This document shows, in pieces, positions 9,480-20,905 of a stretch of 28,204 bases of DNA. The notes under the pieces are model-generated. The model worked only from the letters and a program-made list of their open reading frames with translations, did no database searches and was not told where the DNA came from. Numbering within the stretch: the first letter of the stretch is position 1; every line of letters starts with the position of its first letter. This DNA is from Magicicada cassinii (Eukaryota; Arthropoda; Insecta; Hemiptera; Cicadidae): positions 1 to 28,204 of the forward strand of contig JAOXNS010333188.1 in the NCBI GenBank assembly GCA_028571305.1, written 5' to 3'. The translations under genes were made by a program, and so were the position numbers.

Positions 9480-12400
9480 CTTTTGTCTGTCTGTCCACGA
9501 ACCTGGTTTATGTTTAATATACTATTTTACAGATGCACAACTCCAAAAAAAAAAGAAGTGATTTCCGTTTGACACACAAGTTCCCTGTACCCTTGGAAAA
9601 ATCAACACGTCCTAAATGTCAACTAATATGTAAATCTGGTAACAATATCAATGGCAACGTCTGAATGATAACTATTCAGCGAGATTGATTGGTTTTATCT
9701 ATTCTGAAGTGTTGGTGTCAATTGACTTTATTAACATGAGAACTGGCAATGCATAGCCTACTGGTGTTGATGACGACGATTGAATTGACATTATCAGAAG
9801 TATGTGGGAAATAAATTAAATTTTTATCAACTTTGTTTCTGAATATTACGACGCTGGGGAAGATCTGTATGATGAAAATTGTCCTTACAAGGAGGATTGA
9901 AAAAACTGAGGGAGCATTGTTTATCAGCATAGGAGAAGAAGGCAGGAGAGTGGCTCCAATTTAAATTTGGAGCACTACGTGGACTATGAGGATTCTACAT
10001 TTTATTATGTTAATATTTACGTTTACTTGTTGCTTTGGTTATCACAACGAGCGGTTTTAAGTAACCTTTTATAAGACGCTGGATAAATTATAGACATTTG
10101 TTGCCAATATGTACGATTCTCTTCCAGAATCTGTATAAGTATAGGTAAAGTAACTATGGAGACTAACGGATTTTTCAGTCCATAATAATGGTCCTCTAAC
10201 CAAAAAAACAAGCTAACGTTGGTGCATGAGTTGAATGAAACATTGTTTCGTCGTGTTAGTTTAAACTTATTTCTGATGATCGCCGGTTGGTTGGGACAGT
10301 ATCGTTTATCGAACGGTTATAATTGTGACACTATGGTACTATATAGTACACGTAACATATGTAGTACGTACACGTATATATGCACGTAGAAATTCGTTGA
10401 GATTATAGTACTTGTGAATGTTCAGACGTAAATAATTGAATGCGTCTTAAAATAATTTTCTTATCATACTGAACAGTCAGTGCGTTTATTTTTCCAATTA
10501 CTCATTAACACACATTGGCATTCTATTATGGGTGGTAGAAGAGAAAATTTACGGAATATCAATCAAGTAAATGTCCGGGCCCCGTCCAATGGCAGTACTG
10601 GCGAGGTCAACGCATTTCGCGCAACAATTATCTCACTGTGATATACATCTTGATTAAATCTCTTCCTTGATTTATATGCGACTTTTTTCTTATCCTGTAT
10701 TTATTTACGTATTGACAGATATATGATGGATTGCTGTTATCTTCAATATTCCAAGAACAGCAGAGCAACTTACATTTTATATGTAACTCTGTTCTTAAAC
10801 TTAATTCAAGATGTTTTATCAAGTGTATAAAACATGGCTTTTGCGCTTAACGAGTTCCTATATTGTTTTAATCAAATATTTCCTGAGGAACTGTTCTATG
10901 TTAGCGTTCCGGTAAATTTACATAAAACGTACGTTTAGATAAGCCATGAATAATCTACTAGGCCTAAAAAGAAGAAGTAAAACACAGTGGTACAGAAGTG
11001 CTTATTCACACAAGTAGAATAATTTTCGAAAGTTATTCGAATATGATTACATTGCTCTCAGTTTGATCAAAACAGTTCAGTTAAAGATTATTAATAGAAA
11101 CCAATATCGCATAAAGATTGGGTCATTTTCGTGTAAGAAAATGGAAATAGGATTGTTAACTGGACATGAAGCATTAATATTTTGTAATTGGTATCAATTC
11201 AAAGAATGTATATAATAGATAGATTAACATGTGCAAATAATAGATTATAGATAACAGATTGGCGGACTTAACGAAGTAGTAAATCAACGTTTGAAGAATA
11301 AAGAATGAAAGGAAACTATAAATTTACGGCTGTCCTCATTCTTCCATACGAAATCCAAAACAGAAATAGTATCTAAAAACATACGCCATGTACACAAGCA
11401 AAATATGAAATTGTTGAAATAAGTACATTGATGTACAAAAGTCGCTGATTTAGATGAGATATAATAAGGAACGATGTGGATACACTTTACACTGAAATAA
11501 ATCGAACTTATGGATAGAATTTAAAAAAATTTCCTCGAAAAATTGTAAATTATGAACGTAAAGAAAAAGATTTGAATGAACTTACAGGGAAAGTATGAAC
11601 CTAATTTTGGTTGGTTCTTTATGAATGAAAATAATGATCGTAATGATGATTCTGATGAATTTGTTCTGGTAGCTGACTCATAAAAACTATGGTTATATTA
11701 TTAATTTTTTGTATTAAGAGTTTTTAGAGTTTATATTTCTTCCCGGGAGACACAAAAATATTCGATTGTTTTTCGCCTTCATGATGTGGTAAAGTAAGTT
11801 AAAGACAGAGTTACAGAATCTGATGACTCTTCGTAAAACTGATATGTGCATAAGATGGGTTGTCTGTTGACAGTTTGTAGTTTGACAATACATTGTGGAA
11901 CATGCAAGTATAAATTATATGCAAAAATACCTAATCAAAAAGTTAATGGTCCAGAAATCCTCCACATTGAAATATAGTTTCCGTTTATGACACACATGTA
12001 TTTTAAATGTAAAGAATGGCGTCAGCACTGGTCGATCGACGGTTATAAGACGGAACGTCGGCTATTTGTGTGTATGTATATAATTGACACTTAAAATATA
12101 AATATCAAATACTACATTATATACAGTAATGTGTACAATCTAAACGAATTCCACATACTTCTCATAATTTATAAAAAATCTTTGTAGGTATTTCATTTGT
12201 AACCTTCTTATTAGTGTCAACCCACAAGTTGCTCACGTTATTACTAAATATTATGTATGTTTTACTCATTCTAACATTAGAGGTATATGGTTCTGAAGGT
12301 TAGCATACCAACGCTAACTGTTATTGGTATTGACTTAAGTTCTTAAGTCATAATGTAAATTAACTTTTACATTAATTTTACTTCTACTAAAAGAATACTA

Positions 12401-13770
12401 AAGAGTACTAAAAGAATGTTACTAGTATAGGCCTATTGTACGTATCAGATTTTCCCAAAATTCACAGACGACATTCTTGACTATGTTTATAAAATAAAAT
12501 TATAGAGGCATTTTGTGAATTGCATCATTTCCTGTGTATGTGGAATTTTAGGTACGGCCTGAATTTACGAGGCATGAAGTAATGTACTTAGTTATCTGTC
12601 CGACTTCTTACTTTTGCTACAAACCAGCAGATTAATAAGTTCTCAGAATATCTTGTACGTAGTAGTTTTCATTATAATTGATACCCATCTGTTTGACATT
12701 TGAAGCTAAAGACAGCGGAAAGGGAAGCAATAACTTGTTAATTCCTAAATTAGTGTGTATGACTGTTACACAAGGAAGTGCAAGATTTACGTTAATCCAC
12801 CCGATAAACACATTTTTTAATCGTGATACAGCTTTAAAGAGAAATGTGAATAGTATTTCACTTTCATAGAATCATTGAGAGACTTTGTTATAACTTATAC
12901 GTGATTTATTTTTTAATTTATTAGACTTTTCCAATAAAAGAAAATATTAATTACTGACTAACGTTGTATTCATTGGATGTTGTCTAAAATTAGTTTTTAA
13001 AAAATTTAGCCCTACACTGTACGATTTTCTGCACGCATAGGTATCTTAAGTATCTGTGGAAGTAGAAGTATATAAGGTCATGTTACTCATAATATAAATG
13101 GTTACAATATTTTGTTGTAATGTTTATTAGGCCTACACTCTTGTTCTGTGTGCTGGGTACGTGTTCGATTCGAAGAGCTCTCTGCGTATACCATGGTGCT
13201 TGCCTGAATATTTAAAGATGTGAAACTGTGTTAGAATTCCACTTCTGATTTTCCATCGTCTTGTGTAAGGGGTGTGACTTCTCACAAGGACAATAAACCA
13301 TATACACACATAAACAGTCTGCTTAGTGCACTATGCGGTTTGGTTCATACCAAATATGAACAAGCCGGTATCTTAGGGCCATTAGGAGATCAGTTATTAC
13401 CGCCCCAGTTAGTGTCTGGACACGGATCTTTCCGTGCTCAGTGTTATAAGCTGTCAAGCATAAGAAGACTCCTGAATGTCTAAACCTTTGTGAGGTACCA
13501 GAAGTTGCAGAACCCGTGTTTTTACGTGTCCCATGTGAGATCCAATTTGACGAGACCCATGTGAGGTTCAAGAAGTTGTTGCTGACTCCGAAGCTTCATT
13601 CTTATTTCCTTGAAATGATAGTGTGCAGGTATTCGCAGCAGCCGTTTTTTAAGAAACTGCAATGTATCGAAAACGGTTCAGAATACCTAAAATCGTCATG
13701 ATGTGGATGTAGAACTTTTCCAGCCCACATAAGGAATAGTTTTGGTCGGATACTACAGCCTACGAAGTAG
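9480..13770. other. Long AT-rich non-coding stretch
   Basis: No gene is recognised across more than 4 kb. Small structures include the perfect 14-bp palindrome gtactatatagtac at 10336-10349, three neighbouring hairpins at 12299-12374, TAGGCCTA octamers at 10959, 12428 and 13128, and a short degenerate direct-repeat cluster at 13489-13578. Open frames are all under about 85 codons and anonymous. Confidence 0.55.
12299..12374. repeat. Cluster of three consecutive small hairpins
   Basis: Inverted repeats follow one another: gttagc/gctaac with an 8-nt spacer (about 12299-12318), tgacttaag/cttaagtca with a 2-nt spacer (12331-12350), and taatgtaaa/tttacatta with a 6-nt spacer (12351-12374). Each is perfect in its arms. 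No known element end or RNA family is recognised. Confidence 0.5.
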
Positions 13771-13779
13771 TGCTTAATG

Positions 13780-13901
13780 CCGGTTCCACAGGGACATGAG
13801 ATAATGGTAAGAGAGAAAGCAGAGATTTTTAGTCGGTTCGAGTCCGAAAGAACGGAATTGCCTGAACGCATCGATCATTTTTCACCTCCTTAAAAAAAAA
13901 A
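13780..13901 (+). mobile_element. Possible decayed tRNA-derived SINE with A-tail
   Basis: A B-box-like GGTTCGAGTCC (13835-13845) sits in a plausible T-arm: GTTCGAGTC is closed by four of five stem pairs. A D-loop-like GGTAAGAG lies 29 nt upstream (13806-13813); a real tRNA has about 35 nt here. The 3' side ends in ten A residues (13892-13901). The 5' acceptor and D stems do not pair well, and no target-site duplication is visible. The arrangement suits an old SINE better than a working tRNA, but chance is possible. Confidence 0.25.
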
Positions 13902-13904
13902 TTA

Positions 13905-15600
13905 GGCAATGTGTATGAAGTATGAAGTCAATTACTGATCAGTGGAAATCGGATGTTCTCAGTGATGTTGGACCTATAAAGAAGTATACGATGTAGTTCT
14001 TTTTATCCCCAGTTTGATACGTCAGTTAGTGATGTTCGTCTTTTACTTCTTTGTTTGTATGAAACGACATCGTACTGCTCACCTTAAAAACTACATGGTG
14101 TGCAGTCAGCTCGTATAGTTCAGTCTGTCCGGAGCAGAAGAAAACAGACCAGCTCAACGTGAACTAGCGTTAAGTATATTGGGAGTAAAACGTGAGAACT
14201 GGCTAACAGAATACGTCCACTGTTGTAACATAGATCAGCAGTATTCAAAGTATGCATAACAATTGCAGCTGGTCGATCAAGGAGCTTTCCTACATTACAA
14301 TTAGGCACCACGTATAATGGTGTGTTTGGTTTCAAGTCTGCATAGATTTTAACATGTAATAAAAAGGAAACAATTATACGTTGCCGGAAATTATTGACAA
14401 GAGCAAGATACAGCAAAATTGTTATTTACTAGGAAATGTTCGTTTCTATTTATTATATAAAGAAAGTGGAAGTATTATATAACGTCTGTGGAGGCTCAAA
14501 GGGATTACTCGAAGAATTGAAGAAAGAAGTCAAATTTAAATCACGTAATATTGCTAAAGAATTATAAAACTTAAATGGTTATAGAAACATGATAGGTTAC
14601 TTATAAAAATAAACAGTTCTTATTGACAAATTAGTAAACAATTCTTGTGAAATCTTACTAATATAAAACTTTTCTTAGATTTAATCATAAAATGTGCAAT
14701 TTTAATGCATAACCTGTGAGCGTGTTTACTTGTTCATTTTTATTACTACTTAAACATTTGTTTATCTAATAATATCTTGAACAATGGTGTAAAATCCGTG
14801 GTAAATGTCCAACGAGAGTACATTTTTTTTTAGAGTGTTCAGGATTAGAAGAAACATTTTGTCAATGGTAGGAGATAAACTTTGGCGTCTTTATTATATT
14901 AATGAAGTATTAAACTGAACAAATGTATTCCCGTTTGCTTCAACTTTCTTTTGTGTTTCTAACGTCTCCCTTCTCAATTATTTTCTGTTATTCTTGCTAC
15001 TTTCTAAATTCTTTATTCCTTTGGATTTTTGTACATTTCTTTCTATTCATTCTTTGTTATTGGTCTCCTTATTTTCTTTAGCTGCTTTAAATGTCGGTAG
15101 GCTATAGTAGCACAGCAGTTGTTTTCTATTATGTTTTCTATTATTTGTATCAGGAATTATATAGTCTATTTTCTCTTTTTAATGTGGTCCCCTTATTATT
15201 TCAATTAAATTTATGTAAATTTTATTAAAACTACAAGTAATTTATACAAAACTATAGGTTTTTCTAAAATACGCGTTTACATTACCACGAATTCAGTCGT
15301 CAAGTTGAACCATATTTGTTAGACAGAACCCTAAATATAATCAATAAACGCGATTAATATCGTAAGGAATAAAAACCTCAATAACTGCGTCTTCCAAGGA
15401 TGCATACGAACGTTTTATTTAAATGGTTAGAAGTACTGCAGGGGAAGAATTGTACACAGAGAAGCGTTTTACTGACGAAACTACTCCATATTGCATTGCT
15501 TCATCGCTCTGTTTAACGTATGATAATGTTGGTTAATCATAATACATAATAACATGCTATAGCGTGAAAGGGGTAGCATATGTATGCGACGAGTGTTAAA
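13905..15600. other. Non-coding stretch, no gene seen
   Basis: This is AT-rich sequence with several homopolymer T or A runs (for example 14823-14831). No open frame above about 100 codons and no recognisable domain or RNA is present. Confidence 0.55.
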
Positions 15601-15605
15601 GAGAG

Positions 15606-15608
<3 letters not shown>

Positions 15609-15649
<41 letters not shown>

Positions 15650-15690
15650 GAGAGAGAAATAGAGAGAGAGAAAGAGATAGAGAGAGTAGT
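15609..15690. repeat. (GA)20 microsatellite with degenerate tail
   Basis: Twenty uninterrupted GA units (15609-15648) are followed by imperfect GAGA/GAAA/GATA units to about 15690. All purines lie on the plus strand. The Ser/Leu-rich minus-strand frames across it are repeat artefacts. A TAGGCCTA octamer follows shortly after, at 15711-15718. Confidence 0.95.
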
Positions 15691-15799
15691 AGAGTACAGT
15701 AAAGAGAGTATAGGCCTACGTTGAAAGAGAATATACACGATACGAGAGTAATTCCAGTGTTATAGTACGGTACGTAGTCGGCGTAGTATGCGTAGGTAA

Positions 15800-17600
15800 T
15801 TCGCCACACAACGATTGTGTACTAATTGATTCTTATCACATTAACTAAATACGACACGGACACGGTGGCATGCAACTTTGTTTCACGTTGTGGGCTGTTG
15901 TAATCTTCAGTATTTTGTAAAAACGTTTTACATAATTTTCGCATTCCCTAGGTGTATCCACATGTAAATAAAATGCTTATGTAAGTTAATATACTTGGGA
16001 TGTAAATAATAATTTTTATTTCGGTCTTACAAATAGTGAATCTACATGGTTTGTATATTTATTCCTCTGTTTTATCTGCGTTATCGATGAGTCTAAACAT
16101 GTTAATATCACGAGGTGTACTTTAATTGATTTAATAAGCACTTCCCTTTTAGAATATATTAAATGTTAAATCTATTCATATCTTATAATACAACTATATA
16201 ATAGAATTATTTTCATCCAGAACTTGACTAATGCGAAGAAAATCACGTAAGCCGTCGTGAAGAAACCATACACATGCTGTTTTGCCCAATGTTTAATCCT
16301 TTCTCACCACCACAAATGCTTCAACGAATAGTATGTAAAATTTCAGTTTTCAAAGTAGCTTCATACATTCTGATGTGACGTATTTCTCTGGAAGGAAGTT
16401 CAGATTCTCCCCTTGATTTATCAGATAACATGGAAAGGTCTTGGTTCAGAATGACGCGGTATTTGGTCTTAATAAGGGATTTATAAATGATTTTCCTCAA
16501 ACATAAATAATAGATATATCAGGCCAATATGGTTACTATTAATATTTTGTTTCATGAAGTACGATAAAGTTAATATTATTTTGACGTGTTTCCAAATGTA
16601 ATTTGAAGATATGTTAGTGGGGTTCATTATGAGTATTTTAATAAGTATTGTAGTTTAAGGAACAGATGATTTTTATAGCTTCGTACTTTGTAATATGTGC
16701 GCTTGTTTGCTCTGAATCAGCGGTCACAATGAGCAATGGAGTTTTGTAAGATTTATTATTTTCTTTTTAACACAATATGTCCAAATTTCACTTCCTTATA
16801 GGTCTTAAAAGAGTAACCGTAACAATGTTACCATATACTTAATCAATTCCGAACACATAATCAAATATTTGGTTTACATATTAAGTTCTTACTTTTCCAG
16901 AGCCTTAAGTGCTCCGTTCCTATTAAAAATCGTAAAAAGTACTGGTGTGTACATTGTATTAAACTACATTGAGTATTTGCTGAGTTTGCGCGGTTTGCTC
17001 CACAAACCTTCTGTTGAATATTTATTTAAGTCAATAAAATTCTTCACCGACCACCTACCTTATTTTATATTTACAGTAAACAATAGTGATATCTTCTTAT
17101 TTGTTCTGCTAAATGTAAACTGCGAAAGCTGTTTTGCTTTAAACAAACATAGTGATAAATTGTTGTATTGTCTTTAGTGTGAAGCGTCTTTAGAGAAGAT
17201 TGCAATCTGACAGCGTGCACGTGTTGGGTGGATGCTGTAGTTGTCAAGAGATACAGTGGGGCTAACAGTTCTACATATCGAAAGTTGTACATAAGAAACG
17301 GATCCGTACTGGGATTCAAACATCGTCACCATAGCTTGCATTCACATCTGATTTTTCTTATTCATTCTGCCTCGTGTCAAACTGCTGTTGGATTTAACTG
17401 GCCGATAAATGAACTCTGGCAGAACTGGCAGAATAAATGTCCTGTAAGCCACATAGATTATACAGTCTGATGTAATGTAAAACATTGTCCTGATTTGTCT
17501 TTATTTATTTTCTCATATTATTTTAATTTCCTATTATCATTCGTAATGCTTGACATTTGTAATGTTAATGTATATCTTATTGTTTACTTCATGGCTCCTG
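15800..17600. other. AT-rich non-coding stretch
   Basis: No gene is recognised. Plus-strand frames at 16869-17177 and 17228-17470 are open for 102 and 80 codons but have AT-driven composition and no motif. Confidence 0.5.
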
Positions 17601-17636
17601 TTTAGTCATACAGGCTACTCATTTCATCTCCTCCTT

Positions 17637-18230
17637 TCATCCATGGTTTGTCACTAATTGTCTGTCCTCCGTCAACATCTCATACGCTGGTTTGAACCAA
17701 TCCGTTAGCTTGAGTAAACTCCACTCATCTCTACATTCCTCTAACTTTCCGCATATTAAAAAAATAGAAATTTGCTTTTTCTTCAGTTTTCGTATTTTTC
17801 TACAATTTTCACTGCGCCACTGTCGTCTTTGGCCACCGTATAAACTGTATTCTCTTGTATAAACTCTGCTAATTTCTCCCCTGACTTTCCACAGTACATG
17901 TGTACAGAAATGTTTCGTGTTTGTCTTTGTAGTACACAGTACACACTCTGTCATTTTCTATACTTTTCCAACGTAATGTTCTTTAGATCACTGTGTAAAC
18001 CTTTATCGCTTAGTTTTCCCAGATTATATTCTTTTCTCACTTCACAGGTCATTTAATTCTCATCAATTTCCTAAAATATCGTGTTTAATCGCTTCCAGTC
18101 CTTGTTCTCCTCCTCTCTTCCATATAAAGTGTATTACTTACCGTTCCTAAACGTAGGGTAGAAAACTTGTTTGACCATATCTTTTTCGATCATTCTATTG
18201 ACTTTTCCCATTTTCTACATACTTCGGGTT
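17637..18230 (-). other. Coding-like minus-strand relic, unidentified
   Basis: The plus strand is pyrimidine-rich here. The minus strand gives successive charged readings: one near 18110-18230 includes EKDMVKQVFYPTFRNGK, and a 105-codon frame at 17637-17954 includes GKLEECRDEWSLLKLTDWFK. The Lys/Glu/Arg-rich, Trp-containing composition differs from the Phe/Ile/Tyr-rich random frames elsewhere. I cannot assign a family. It may be another eroded retroelement, or chance. Confidence 0.2.
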
Positions 18231-18259
18231 CGGTTTATGAAAAACACTGTTGCGGTCTG

Positions 18260-20120
18260 AGACATTATAGATGATATTGCGTCACTGCGTCTACTATATT
18301 ATGTAACCTTTCGAAACGTAAACAGCGATTGTGCCGATTCTTCACATTTGCCTACGTTAGTCATGCATTCAGCTTAGATATCAGTTTCGCATAAGAAGAA
18401 CTCTTAGCACTTGAACTGTTGTTTTCTTTGAGTGCAACCACAAGGTTGGTTGACCTTATGAAATTAATGGTATAATTAAAGTTATTTCACTCTTTACAGC
18501 CAAGAGTTTACGTCACTACCACTGACCCACCCTGTCACTTGCATATAATTTCGTGTAGTAAATAGTTCGTCATCGTGTACGTAATGTTGTGTCGAGGACT
18601 GAATTGCATGTTAGTTTTCTTCATTTATTTTCGCACATTTCTCAGTTCGCGTATCATAAAGTATATCTGATTGCATGACTAATATACAATTCAGTTTCAC
18701 ATAAACGGGTACCAGTAATATCACTTAATTTGCGTTTGCTACAACATCACTTAATTTATATAAATGAGAAAGTTACTACGCAGAGGTTCTGATGTAAGGT
18801 TTACTTGTGAGACTGTCTGGATGGCTTGAATAAACTCATAGTGTTGGTAAAATGATTTATGTTTAGCCCACTGAGATTCGATATAGAGGTACGTTATATT
18901 ACTCCGCCCGTCTTGCTTCTTCTGACCCCAGCGCGCAGTAAAATAGGATTTAGTGGAATGGATATTTGCATTACTATTGTCTATGTTCTGCTGTTGTCCT
19001 TTCCTTTTATTCCTTTTCCACAATTTCTATACGAGATCAAGACCCCAAATTCCTAGTATTTAATCCTTGTTTTGTTTTACATTCTGTACGATAATCGTGA
19101 GGATTCTTGTGCGACTTTGTTCTATTAATGCTCGTCAACTTATATTTATTGATTTGTTATTATTTTTATACACGTTTAACAGTAAATAACATAGAATTGT
19201 ATTGGCTAGGACGTGTATCCAAGAACGTGAATCTATAAATAGAACCTAGCGAAACCTGAAACGTACAAGCAACTGTAAATTATTGTCATAATGGAAAACT
19301 TATTGGGTCATTATAAATAGTCCACGTGGATTTCTAAAACTAACAATACCTTGTAACAAACCTGTAGGCCTATTGTATCCATTCTGGGCTAGCAGTATTT
19401 TCTGATTTTTATTGTTTATAAAATTACGGTTATTGGTATAAGACCTCTTTGATTAGCAGCTGACTTAAGCTAGTTTTGTCTTCCTCTGTTTCCTCTTATT
19501 TCGTCTCAGTGAACGTCTTTTCAGGTTATTCGCTTTCTCTTAGTGATCTCCAAGTATATCATTAAATACACCAGATTTCGATGTCGGCCATATTTCTAGC
19601 ACTCGATAATACTGGAACTGAAGCATATCCAAATTTTCATCAGTAGGATATCGATACTAATGTGTAATTTTCTACGGTGTAAAAACGTAATGCTTATGTA
19701 CTAATTTTACCGTAGACATTTCTCTATGAAGCCTGCCATTCACCTCTACTCTGCGAACAGTCTTCTCCTTTTCTAAGACTTATTTCCTATATACATCCGT
19801 AACATAATTATCTCTCTTTTCAGGGAACTGTCTTTAGTAATTCATTGCTCTCGATAATGTACAAATAGTGTGTACGATAAATAAAGAGTTATTCATAGTT
19901 TTAGTATTAAAATGGTTTGTCGAATTACTGATACATTAAAATTACTCGCCTCAGTAAAATAGGTAATAAATGTTTTTGTAAAATAAAAGTGTTCATACGA
20001 ATAGTGTATTCTGTCTCCTTTAGGACTACATTACACGTTTGTGCGATGTTAACAGGTATTAACCCAACGTAATATTTTCAGTTTACGATCTGTCTCGACG
20101 ATTTCATTATTTATAAAATC
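18260..20120. other. Non-coding stretch, no gene seen
   Basis: This is AT-rich unique sequence. A short direct repeat atcacttaattt occurs twice near 18720-18760. One TAGGCCTA octamer lies at 19365-19372. Nothing else stands out. Confidence 0.5.
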
Positions 20121-20127
20121 GCGAAAG

Positions 20128-20139
20128 CTTTCTATATTA
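20128..20139 (+). repeat. Left copy of 12-bp direct repeat flanking the fold-back element
   Basis: CTTTCTATATTA lies two bases before the fold-back arm and is repeated exactly at 20351-20362. It may be a target-site duplication, but 12 bp is long for a cut-and-paste MITE. Confidence 0.5.
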
Positions 20140-20141
20140 AA

Positions 20142-20315
20142 CAAACAGAAATATTACTGTTGCACACCACTATAGAACATTTTTTCCGATTAGCACTTTC
20201 AAGCTTCTCAGTTCGCCATCAGATCGGAAATAACTGATGATGAGCTGTGCAGCTTGAAAGCGCTAATCAGAAAATAACTTTCTACAGGGGTGTGCACCAG
20301 TGTTATTCCTGTTTG
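20142..20315. mobile_element. Fold-back (MITE-like) element, 81-nt inverted arms
   Basis: Arm 20142-20222 (caaacag...catcag) is the inverted complement of 20235-20315 (ctgatgatgag...gtttg), with about 80% pairing by hand alignment and a 12-nt loop. Shared blocks include gcacacc, gattagc and ctttcaagct. The element has no coding capacity. Nearly complete self-complementarity with no internal gene is the hallmark of fold-back MITEs. A transcript across it would form a long imperfect hairpin. Family and transposase source are not identifiable from sequence alone. Confidence 0.8.
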
Positions 20316-20350
20316 CGATTATAACCACTAACACAACTTTATTAATTAAA

Positions 20351-20362
20351 CTTTCTATATTA
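20351..20362 (+). repeat. Right copy of 12-bp direct repeat flanking the fold-back element
   Basis: This exact copy of CTTTCTATATTA lies 35 bp beyond the right arm. If the pair is a target-site duplication, the inserted unit is 20140-20350 and carries an AT-rich right tail (ttattaattaaa) outside the hairpin. Confidence 0.5.
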
Positions 20363-20699
20363 GTAATTGCTTTTCAAGAACTTCGTCATGAATTCTGAAC
20401 GATAACAAAAGATACACCAAATGCTTTCCTGTCACGTTCTTCAATATTACAGTGATGTTACTGGTTCAAGTTTGAAGAATAGTTTATTATTGTTTTATGA
20501 TGATGTTTTATGTTTATTTTTGTATGGTTGATTTTCGAGTTAGAGATTTTTATAAAGGTAACAAGATTTGCGTAAATTTTGGATGAAATTGGAAAAGTAC
20601 ATATGAAACCAGGAATACAGATTTACCTAAAATCGAATGTCACAAAACCGATATTACCAGTGTCAATAATGCTGTCTGCCTTGAGACTAACTTAGTAAA

Positions 20700-20905
20700 C
20701 TTGAACACAACACAGAGTTCCCGGTCGAGTGGAGTGTGGCGTGTGACGAAAGGCCCGGATGGTAGGAACCAGGTGTTGTGGCGTATCTTGGCACACGACC
20801 CCTATAATAGTATACACTCAGTTAACAGCTGGTAACCCCCTGCTCCCTTCAGCTTCCCGTCCTTCCAGATAACGCCGGCTACTTGACGTTTACAATGCCC
20901 GGTAT
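20700..20905 (+). promoter_or_regulatory. GC-rich block resembling a promoter or exon edge
   Basis: G+C reaches about 57%, against about 35% around it. TATAATA at about 20804 is followed 17 nt later by an initiator-like TCAGTT (20819), a spacing too short for a standard TATA/Inr pair. A pyrimidine-rich run ending ttccag (about 20846-20868) resembles a splice acceptor. It is followed by acaATGCCCGG (ATG near 20894), which stays open for only about 23 codons. No recognisable protein results, so this is a composition outlier with weak signals only. Confidence 0.15.

Larger units (their letters stand above)
8885..9480. repeat. GC-rich island containing an internally duplicated, unidentified repeat
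   Basis: G+C is about 55-58% in the core (for example 8941-9120), far above the flanks. Two diverged copies of one sequence lie 257 bp apart, so the island holds at least two tandem-like units. The second unit is followed by a distinct 3' section (about 9290-9440) that ends with a short cccga/tcggg hairpin near 9410-9435 and a (CA)n run at 9450-9461. The overlapping plus frames (8933-9292 and 9154-9375) do not resemble a known protein. The first starts at GTG, and the corresponding frame of the other unit is closed. No tRNA, 5S or 7SL promoter boxes are visible. It may be a satellite remnant or a piece of a larger interspersed element; its class is unknown. Confidence 0.6.

Noticed and set aside
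13162-13170. gttcgattc as a tRNA B-box
   Set aside because: There is no upstream A-box, no pairing T-stem of five bases, and no acceptor stem or A-tail.
15481-15809. Minus-strand Ser/Leu-rich open frames (85-90 codons)
   Set aside because: They are created by the (GA)20 microsatellite read on the opposite strand. The repeat has no stop codons, so openness is not evidence of coding.
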